From an uncultured Campylobacter sp. (GTDB lineage Bacteria > Campylobacterota > Campylobacteria > Campylobacterales > Campylobacteraceae): a stretch of DNA of 11,936 bases. Below are positions 6,807 to 11,936 of this stretch, one piece after another. The stretch's first letter is position 1, and each line of letters opens with the position of its first letter. The notes beneath the pieces are model-generated. The model ran no database searches. It was not told the origin of the DNA and saw only the letters and a list, made by a program, of their open reading frames with translations. A program made the position numbers and the translations under genes. The stretch is taken from NCBI GenBank assembly GCA_900772495.1, contig CAAHEJ010000056.1:1-11936 (forward strand), written 5' to 3'.

Positions 6807-7223
6807 ATTGAGTATAAATCATATATTTTCTTTAAAGAATTTTAAAAGTCTTTTATAAATCTTTTTGCCCCTTTCTTCTATATCATCTTTAAGCCAATCA
6901 TCTTCTGGGTATTTGGCTAAATCTTTTGCTTCTAAAAATTTAGATTTTTTGTATTCTTCTTTTTTCTTGCCAAAGTAACCATTTCCAGCTAGTATATTCA
7001 ATTTCTTTTCAAGCCACATTTTATTGCCGATATGTTCTAAAAATTCTTTGGCTTCTTGTTCATTCCAACCATTATAATTTGTATTTTGCCATTTTTTTGG
7101 AAGGATATGTTCAATTTCTCCTTTTATAATCTTTTGCCCTTTATGTTTAATATACATATCAAGTTTTATAAGTGCCGATAAAAGTTTATTTGCCTTAAAG
7201 AAATCTTTTTCAAAACATCTGTA

Positions 7224-7228
7224 TTTTT
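7224..7228 (-). other. Frameshift site in a five-base homopolymer of the GmrSD-like gene
   Basis: The plus strand has TTTTT, so the coding strand has AAAAA. The frame before it reads NVAEILKN and soon ends at 7166; the frame after it, shifted by one base, reads YRCFEKDFFKANKLL and leads into the DUF1524 domain. One extra A would give ILKKYRCFEK without any stop. Loss of one A is therefore the simplest explanation, though the exact base cannot be fixed from one sequence. Confidence 0.7.
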
Positions 7229-7642
7229 GAGAATTTCTGCAACATTCTTGCTTCCTTTTTTCGCTTTAAAATCCATCTCATTTTTATCATATAAACTTGC
7301 ATAAGCGTTAAAAATAGGGTCTCTAACCGCATTCACTTCGGGTCTATTAAGATATATTACAAAAAGCGTTGCAACCACTTTTCTTAAAAAAGGCAGTAAA
7401 GTGTCATCATTAAAGAAGTCTTTTTTCTTGTCTTTGCAATAAAAATAATACGCACTAATTAACGCTTTCCAATAATCATTTGGATAAGTCCATAAAACAT
7501 CAAACATTTGCCGAGCCGATTTACTTAATTTTTGTTCATCGCTATAATGTAGTAAAGTCCAAAACTTTGCTAATTCTTTTATTTCTTGCATAATCTTTGT
7601 GTTTTGCAAAGCATCTTTGTATTTGCTTGTTGTATAAAATCT

Positions 7643-7645
7643 TCA
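7643..7645 (-). other. Premature TGA between the DUF262 and middle parts
   Basis: The coding strand reads GGC TTG TGA AGA TTT TAT. Upstream (FTQYTHILRARKKDTSKEI) and downstream (RFYTTSKYKDALQNTKI) codons are in the same frame with plausible sequence. A CGA-to-TGA transition would explain it, turning Arg into stop. The downstream part has only a weak TTG as a possible restart. Confidence 0.75.
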
Positions 7646-8560
7646 CAAGCCAATTTCTTTGCTCGTATCTTTTTTTCTTGCCCTTAAAATGTGGGTGTAT
7701 TGAGTGAATAAAAAATCCATAGTAAAGATATTTTTCCTACTATCCTCATCAATCAAGCTTGTTTCCAGCTCTTTCCATTCTTTCGCAAAATTTTCTTTTT
7801 GTTCTTTATTAAGGTTAGGGTTAGTATAAATCCTACCTTTTATAATATCAGAATCACTGAGAGGCATTCCTCTATCATTTAGTGTAGTGAAAATTCTCAT
7901 TGCATTTTCTTGATTTTTACATTCAATGGGCAAAATAATGATTTTATTAAGGATAGTATTACATAAATCTTTCCAAGAAGCAGGATTGTCTTTTACAAAT
8001 TCATTAATTTTTTCGCAAAAAAACAAGAAATTTTCAGCGTATAAGGATTTTTTATCATTGTCATTTAAGGCGAATTCTTCGCTTAAAATTTTTTCTAAAA
8101 TTTTATTATCAGCATCTAATACAACCTTGCTTTGCAAAAAAGGTTTGTGAAAATCAAGCCTATCGCTACCCTCATCAAAATGCCATAAACACTTTCCAAA
8201 AGATTTAACAAAGCCTTTTGTTGTATCATCAGTTTGAAAGTCTGCGCTAGCTTTTTCGTATAAAGCTCTAAACAATAAACTTAAAGTAGTGATTCTTTGC
8301 TGTCCGTCAATAACCTCAAAACATTTATTGTCGTTTTCATCAATAAAACCTACAATGCATCCTAAAAAATATTCATCTTCTAATTCTTTATTTTCCATTA
8401 ATCCTTTGAAAAAAGTTTCTATGTCTTCCCAAAGTGTCTTACATTGCTCTTCTTCCCAACTATACTGCCTTTGATAGTATGGGATAAGGAAAGTTTTACC
8501 GCTTGATAAAAAATTCCTAATACTTTTCTTGTCTATTGACATTTCAGCCATTTTAGTTCC

Positions 8561-8600
8561 TTTTGTTGTTTTAAACCAAAGTTACAATTTTACAACAAAA
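8561..8600. repeat. 9-bp perfect inverted repeat upstream of the GmrSD-like gene
   Basis: TTTTGTTGT (8561-8569) and ACAACAAAA (8592-8600) are exact reverse complements separated by 22 bases. The repeat fills the 55-base gap between accA and the GmrSD-like gene. On the minus strand the distal arm touches the AAGGA ribosome site of that gene, and a TAAAAT -10-like box (8592-8587) lies at the inner edge of the other arm. It may be an operator, an mRNA structure masking the ribosome site, or a weak terminator for accA. Confidence 0.45.
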
Positions 8601-8606
8601 TCCTCA

Positions 8607-9548
8607 TCACTGCGCTTCTTTGAAAGCGCCTAAATTTAGGATTTTTTGCATTCTTTTTGCGATGAGTTCTTTTGTATCTACTTTTTCAAGCTCTTCAAGG
8701 GCGCTGCTGACATAGTTTGCCACGCTTGCGTAAGCTCCCTCTTTGTCGCGGTGTGCGCCGTTTATAGGCTCATTTATCACCTCATCGATAAGCCCTTGAC
8801 TTTTTAAGTCATCAGCCGTGATTTTAAGTGCTTTTGCGGCTTGTTCGCTTTTAGCTGGGTCGTTCCAAAGTATCGCCGCACAGCCCTCAGGCGAGATGAC
8901 AGAAAAAACTGAATTTTTCATCATAGCGAGTTTATCAGCTACGCCGATAGCCAAAGCCCCGCCAGAGCCGCCCTCGCCGATAACCACAGCGATAGTAGGC
9001 GTTTTGAGCGCGGAAAGTTCGTATAAATTTACGGCGATTGCCTCGCTTTGTCCGCGCTCCTCAGCCCCTATGCCCGGGTAAGCACCCGGAGTGTCGATGA
9101 GAAAAAGCACAGGGATTTCAAACTTTTCGGCAAGTTTAGCCACGCGCAAAGCCTTGCGGTAGCCCTCAGGGTGTGGCATACCGAAATTTCGCGCGATTTT
9201 ATCCTTTGTGCCGCGCCCCTTTTGCTCGCCGATGACGATGAGCTTTTTGCCGCCCAAATACCCCGCAAAGCACACTATACTCGCATCATCTTTAAAGGTG
9301 CGGTCGCCGTGAATTTCATAACAGTCGCTTAAAATGCCCTGTATGTAGTCCATAGCGTAGGGGCGGTCTGGATGGCGGGCAAGCTGCAAACGCTCATAAT
9401 CGCTTAAATTTGAATACACCTTTTTGGTTTCTTTGGCGAGATTTTTTTTCAAAATCGCCACAGCGTCCTTGTCGCCTTTGATTTGGGCGTTGATGATGTC
9501 CTCATCGATTTGCTCTATGCCCTTTTCAAAACTCAAATACGAAGCCAT
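8607..9548 (-). CDS. accA: Acetyl-CoA carboxylase carboxyltransferase subunit alpha
   Basis: A 313-residue protein, standard for AccA. With AccD it forms the carboxyltransferase that moves CO2 from biotin-BCCP to acetyl-CoA, giving malonyl-CoA, the first committed step of fatty acid synthesis. An N-terminal helical region is followed by the crotonase-like fold, with RHPDRPY (58-64), GEQKGRGTKD (107-116), GMPHPEGYRKALR (123-135), DTPGAYPGIGAEERGQ (152-167) and GEGGSGGALAIG (191-202), the glycine-rich oxyanion and CoA-binding segments. All are intact. It starts at ATG 9548, two bases after the fabF stop, with no strong ribosome site (AAAAAAGTGTAGCG), so translation is probably coupled to fabF. 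AccD is not encoded in the window. Its GC content is higher than that of the neighbouring GmrSD-like gene. Confidence 0.97.
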   Translation of the reverse strand: MASYLSFEKGIEQIDEDIINAQIKGDKDAVAILKKNLAKETKKVYSNLSDYERLQLARHPDRPYAMDYIQGILSDCYEIHGDRTFKDDASIVCFAGYLGGKKLIVIGEQKGRGTKDKIARNFGMPHPEGYRKALRVAKLAEKFEIPVLFLIDTPGAYPGIGAEERGQSEAIAVNLYELSALKTPTIAVVIGEGGSGGALAIGVADKLAMMKNSVFSVISPEGCAAILWNDPAKSEQAAKALKITADDLKSQGLIDEVINEPINGAHRDKEGAYASVANYVSSALEELEKVDTKELIAKRMQKILNLGAFKEAQ

Positions 9549-9550
9549 CG

Positions 9551-10762
9551 CTACACTTTTTTAAAGATAATCGAGCCGTTCGTGCCACCAAAACCAAAGC
9601 TGTTGCTCATCACCACGCTTAAATCTGCCTTGCGTGAGTGGTTAGCGACATAGTCTAAATCGCACTCTTCGTCTTTTACAAGCTGGTTGATAGTCGGTGG
9701 CACAATGCCATCACGCATTGCCATTAGACAAATCACTGCTTCTATCGCACCTGCACCGCCTAAACAATGCCCAATTTGCCCTTTTGTCGAGCTTACCAAA
9801 GGCACAGAGCTACCAAAAAGCTCTTTTATAGCGGCTGTTTCGTTCTTGTCGTTTGCGGGTGTGGAAGTGCCGTGTGCGTTTATGTAGTCTATCTTCACAT
9901 TACCAGCCATTTGCCACGCTTTTTTCATCGCACGAAGCGGTCCGTCAAGGGTTGGCGAAGTGATATGATGCGCATCAGCACTTTCGCCAAACCCTATAAG
10001 CTCGGCGTATATCTTAGCACCGCGTTTTATGGCATCATCATAGCTTTCAAGCACGAGTGCGCCTGCACCTTCGCCCATCACAAAGCCGTCTCGCTCCTTG
10101 TCAAAGGGGCGTGAAGCGTGCTGTGGGTCGTCATTGCGCGTAGAAAGGGCTTTCATCGCCGCAAAACCACCTATGCCAACGGGGCAAATCGTTGATTCTG
10201 CGCCCACGACAAGCATTTTTTGAGCCGAATTAAGCACTATGCTCTTGTAAGCCTCGCCCACAGCGTGCGTGCCAGCCGCACAAGCCGTTACACAGGCTAA
10301 ATTTGGTCCTTTAAGCCCAAATTCTATGGAAATCACGCCACCGAGCATATTTACAAGGGCTGAGGGCGTGAAAAAGGGGCTTACCTTGCGCGGTCCCTTG
10401 TCAAAGCACGCAATGGAGTTTTTTTCTATGTTTGGCAAACCGCCTATGCCAGCGGCTGAAATCACCCCAAACTCGTCTTTGTCGGTATCTGCGCTTAAAT
10501 TCGCGTCCGTCATCGCCTCTTTTGCGGCTTTTATGCCAAGCTGAATGAAGCGGTCGATTTTCTTTACCTCTTTGGCATCAACCACACTCAAAGGGTCAAA
10601 ACCCTTAACCTCAGCGGCGATTTGCACGGGAAAATCGCTTGTGTCAAAGAGTGTGATTTTATCAACCCCACATTTGCCATCACAAATCGCCTTAAATGAG
10701 CTTTCCTTGTCGAGTCCTAGGGCATTTATCATTCCAATGCCCGTAACTACCACTCTTTTCAA
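9551..10762 (-). CDS. fabF: 3-oxoacyl-[acyl-carrier-protein] synthase II
   Basis: A 403-residue protein that condenses malonyl-ACP with acyl-ACP to lengthen fatty acids. The catalytic Cys-His-His triad is Cys161 (in VTACAAG), His297 (in INAHGTSTPANDKNE) and His332 (in GQIGHCLGGAGA), with Lys327 in SSTKGQ and the C-terminal GFGGTN loop (390-395). Length and motifs fit FabF rather than FabB, which is also expected from its place beside acpP. The start codon is TTG at 10762: AAAAGGA lies seven bases upstream, and the N-terminal strand MKRVVVTGIGMINALG is the family start. The next in-frame ATG (residue 11) would remove that strand. It lies 21 bases after acpP and two before accA, one operon. Confidence 0.97.
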   Translation of the reverse strand: MKRVVVTGIGMINALGLDKESSFKAICDGKCGVDKITLFDTSDFPVQIAAEVKGFDPLSVVDAKEVKKIDRFIQLGIKAAKEAMTDANLSADTDKDEFGVISAAGIGGLPNIEKNSIACFDKGPRKVSPFFTPSALVNMLGGVISIEFGLKGPNLACVTACAAGTHAVGEAYKSIVLNSAQKMLVVGAESTICPVGIGGFAAMKALSTRNDDPQHASRPFDKERDGFVMGEGAGALVLESYDDAIKRGAKIYAELIGFGESADAHHITSPTLDGPLRAMKKAWQMAGNVKIDYINAHGTSTPANDKNETAAIKELFGSSVPLVSSTKGQIGHCLGGAGAIEAVICLMAMRDGIVPPTINQLVKDEECDLDYVANHSRKADLSVVMSNSFGFGGTNGSIIFKKV

Positions 10763-10783
10763 AGTAAAGTCCTTTTCAAAGAG

Positions 10784-11020
10784 CTATTTTTTGGGAAGAT
10801 TATCTATGTATTTTACGACATCTTCGATTTTGATGAGCTTTTCAGCGTCTGTATCGGGGATTTCGATGTCAAATTTCTCCTCCAAAGCCATTATAAGCTC
10901 GACTACATCAAGTGAGTCAGCACCTAAATCCTCGATGATTTTGGACTCCATTTTCACAGAATCCGCCTCAACGCTCAACTGCTCGACAACGACTGCCTTT
11001 ACATCATCAAAAGTTGCCAT
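10784..11020 (-). CDS. acpP: Acyl carrier protein
   Basis: A 78-residue acidic protein. The start is ATG 11020, preceded by GAAGGAG, a strong ribosome site; the frame can be extended upstream to 11053, but that would bury this site inside the gene. ACP carries growing acyl chains on a 4'-phosphopantetheine arm attached by AcpS. The attachment serine is Ser36 in the invariant GADSLD motif, and helix II (LDVVELIMALEEKFDIEIP) is the recognition helix for FabF and other enzymes. The acidic composition and four-helix layout are typical. It is the first gene of acpP-fabF-accA, so the carrier, the elongating synthase and a malonyl-CoA-producing subunit are made together. Confidence 0.98.
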   Translation of the reverse strand: MATFDDVKAVVVEQLSVEADSVKMESKIIEDLGADSLDVVELIMALEEKFDIEIPDTDAEKLIKIEDVVKYIDNLPKK

Positions 11021-11051
11021 TTTTTCTCCTTCGATATTTTTATCAAATCGC

Positions 11052-11062
11052 ATTTTACTATA
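11052..11062 (-). promoter_or_regulatory. -10 region of the acpP-fabF-accA operon
   Basis: On the minus strand the sequence TTTTTATAGTAAAATGCG offers two overlapping -10 boxes, TATAGT (11062-11057) and TAAAAT (11057-11052), after a T-run. Either gives a leader of about 25-30 bases containing the GAAGGAG ribosome site of acpP. Confidence 0.45.
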
Positions 11063-11118
11063 AAAAGTTTAAATTTTGGTTTATCTTTTAATATTTTTGC
11101 TTAAAAAACTAAATTTTG

Positions 11119-11127
11119 TGCTAGAAT
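11119..11127 (+). promoter_or_regulatory. Extended -10 promoter for the LTA-synthase-like gene
   Basis: TGC-TAGAAT at 11119-11127 is an extended -10 preceded by AAATTT. RNA would start near 11134, about 37 bases before ATG 11171. It is divergent from the acpP promoter, about 57 bases away. Confidence 0.5.
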
Positions 11128-11170
11128 TCGCTTTTTTTGTAAAAAATTTATAAATTTATAAGGAAAAACT

Positions 11171-11936
11171 ATGCGAAAAACTCTTAAAGCCGCCTTACTG
11201 CAAAGTCTTGCCTTTATGGGCTTGCTTTTTGTGCTGAATTTAAGCCTAAGAGCCATTTTTATCTTTTATTTTAAAGACAGCGTAAATGGCGTAAATTTAG
11301 CTCAATGGGAGCTTTTTCTTGCTAATGCCTTTCGTTATGATGGGCAAATCATCGGCGTGATGAGCGTGGTGTTTTTTGCGCTCAATTTCATTCCAAAAGA
11401 ACAAATTGTAAAAATTTACGCCTTTTTGGTGCTTTTTATCAGTGCATTTGTGGGCATCGCAAACATAGGCTTTTATGAGATTTACCAAGATGTCTTTAAC
11501 GCGACTTTGTTAGGACTCATTTATGATGATAGAAAGGCGATTTTTGAGACGGCTTTGGGCGGGGATTATCATTTTGCCAGCAAAATTTTGCTGTGGCTTT
11601 TTGTGAGCGTGCTTTTTTACACACTTTGGGCGTTTTTGCACACTAAAATAGCGCAAATTCAGGGCAAACGCTTTCGTTTTGTGCTTTTTGCAGTCTTTGC
11701 CCTAGCTTGTCTTTTTGAAATCAACGGACAAATCGGGCTTAAAGGCGTTGCTTTAAGTTATAGGATAACGCCCGTTACAAACACCTTTTTACGCAAAATC
11801 ACGCACGGCTCGTTTAGGGATTTGCTTTATGTTTATAGAAGTTACGCGCATATTTCAAATTCTAAATTTAGCGATTATACCAGCGAAAGCCCAGAACAAG
11901 TGGTGCGTAATTTCTTTCACATAAGTGCTGATAAGC
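11171..11936 (+). CDS. LTA-synthase/sulfatase-family membrane protein, N-terminal part (partial)
   Basis: The frame is open from ATG 11171 (AAGGA six bases upstream) to the window edge, 255 codons. Five hydrophobic segments at about 8-34, 56-73, 80-101, 137-156 and 168-185 give an N-terminal membrane domain. The features NIGFYEIYQDVFNATLL and IYDDRKAIFETA, followed by a soluble stretch that begins GVALSYRITPVTNTFLRK, resemble the multi-pass N-terminus of LTA-synthase-like alkaline-phosphatase-fold enzymes (COG1368, MdoB/LtaS type), which transfer phosphoglycerol or phosphoethanolamine groups to envelope glycans or lipids outside the membrane. The catalytic domain with its metal ligands and nucleophilic Thr is beyond the window, so the substrate cannot be stated. 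In a Gram-negative bacterium a true lipoteichoic acid role is unlikely. Confidence 0.7.
   Translation, partial: MRKTLKAALLQSLAFMGLLFVLNLSLRAIFIFYFKDSVNGVNLAQWELFLANAFRYDGQIIGVMSVVFFALNFIPKEQIVKIYAFLVLFISAFVGIANIGFYEIYQDVFNATLLGLIYDDRKAIFETALGGDYHFASKILLWLFVSVLFYTLWAFLHTKIAQIQGKRFRFVLFAVFALACLFEINGQIGLKGVALSYRITPVTNTFLRKITHGSFRDLLYVYRSYAHISNSKFSDYTSESPEQVVRNFFHISADK

Larger units (their letters stand above)
6819..8551 (-). pseudogene. Broken GmrSD-like type IV restriction gene (DUF262 + DUF1524)
   Basis: The start is ATG 8551 with AAGGA six bases upstream. The first 302 codons are a DUF262 (GmrS-like) domain with IPYYQRQYSW (23-32), IDGQQRITTL (81-90) and FTTLNDRGMPLS (221-232), motifs tied to nucleotide binding and hydrolysis. 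An in-frame TGA at 7645-7643 ends this frame. The same frame continues to about 7228 as helical sequence (LQNTKIMQEIKELAKFW), then shifts at a run of five A. The new frame reads RCFEKDFFKANKLLSALIKL and then the DUF1524 HNH-like nuclease, with IEHILPKKW, IGNKMWLEKKLN and GYFGKKKEEYKKS, to the stop at 6819. Adding one base makes 1734 bases, exactly 577 codons plus stop, normal for single-chain GmrSD proteins. Intact relatives cleave modified (glucosylated or hydroxymethylated) phage DNA. The region is much more AT-rich than accA beside it, suggesting transfer. Alternatively one or both lesions could be assembly errors. Confidence 0.85.

Noticed and set aside
6828..6839. Palindrome TTCTTTAAAGAA near the end of the broken gene as a shared terminator with priA.
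   Set aside because: It is A/T-dominated, has no G-C stem and no clean T-run after it on the priA strand.
7643..7645. The in-frame TGA as a programmed recoding site (selenocysteine or read-through).
   Set aside because: A second frameshift downstream would still prevent a full product, no stem-loop directly after the TGA was evident, and this family does not need a recoded residue.
7600..7660. An alternative frame just after the premature stop reads ACEDFIQQANTK, suggesting two compensating frameshifts instead of a nonsense codon.
   Set aside because: The original frame is the same on both sides of the TGA and reads smoothly (KEIGL, then RFYTTSKYKDALQN), so a single base change is simpler than two shifts within 40 bases.
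11021..11053. A longer acyl carrier protein with 11 extra residues.
   Set aside because: The extension would contain the strong ribosome site GAAGGAG that serves the normal start at 11020.
10545..11063. A 172-codon serine-rich plus-strand frame over acpP and fabF.
   Set aside because: It is the complement of two confidently identified genes and its composition is what an antisense frame would give.
11148..11161. Perfect palindrome TTATAAATTTATAA before the LTA-synthase-like gene.
   Set aside because: It consists only of A and T in a very AT-rich leader, lies downstream of the likely -10 and has no second copy, so chance is a sufficient explanation.

Overview
The window reads as chromosomal DNA of a Campylobacter-type epsilonproteobacterium. 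The evidence is AT-rich coding with frequent AAA/TTT/AAG codons, -10 boxes preceded by T-runs or TGn with no clear -35, dense packing with 1-4 base overlaps, and full-length UvrB, PriA, AccA, FabF and AcpP of the short epsilonproteobacterial type. From memory, the order uvrB / two small genes / pseudopilin-like gene / priA and the order acpP-fabF-accA both occur in Campylobacter jejuni. No database search could be run.

Layout. (1) Bases 1-97 are the 3' end of a cysteine-synthase-like gene, followed by two hairpins in a 189-base gap. (2) Bases 287-1883 hold a divergent pair. On the minus strand is a lone protein with the N-terminal PD-(D/E)XK nuclease fold of type I restriction R subunits. On the plus strand is an XRE-type regulator. 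Their shared 94-base spacer carries four copies of an 8-base motif that include the -10 boxes. (3) Bases 1925-6806 are a DNA repair/replication block. uvrB runs left on the minus strand. Divergent from it is an overlapping plus-strand operon: a ZapB-like coiled coil, a ZapA-like small protein, a type IV pilin-like protein and the replication restart helicase priA. (4) Bases 6819-8551 carry a GmrSD-like (DUF262 + DUF1524) type IV restriction gene broken by one nonsense codon and one frameshift. In a hand-counted 60-base line it is about 25% GC, against about 55% in a line of the neighbouring accA, so it looks acquired. (5) Bases 8607-11020 are a minus-strand fatty acid synthesis operon, acpP-fabF-accA. 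(6) From 11171 a plus-strand gene runs off the window and encodes the membrane-anchored N-terminal half of an LTA-synthase/sulfatase-family protein.

Housekeeping blocks (repair/restart, fatty acid synthesis) therefore alternate with two restriction-like accessory loci. One locus is intact and may be regulated by the adjacent XRE protein; the other is decayed. I see no CRISPR array, tRNA, rRNA or insertion sequence. The most unusual items are the nuclease/regulator pair with its repeated motif, the reconstructable broken GmrSD gene, and the candidate ZapB-ZapA pair in the priA operon.
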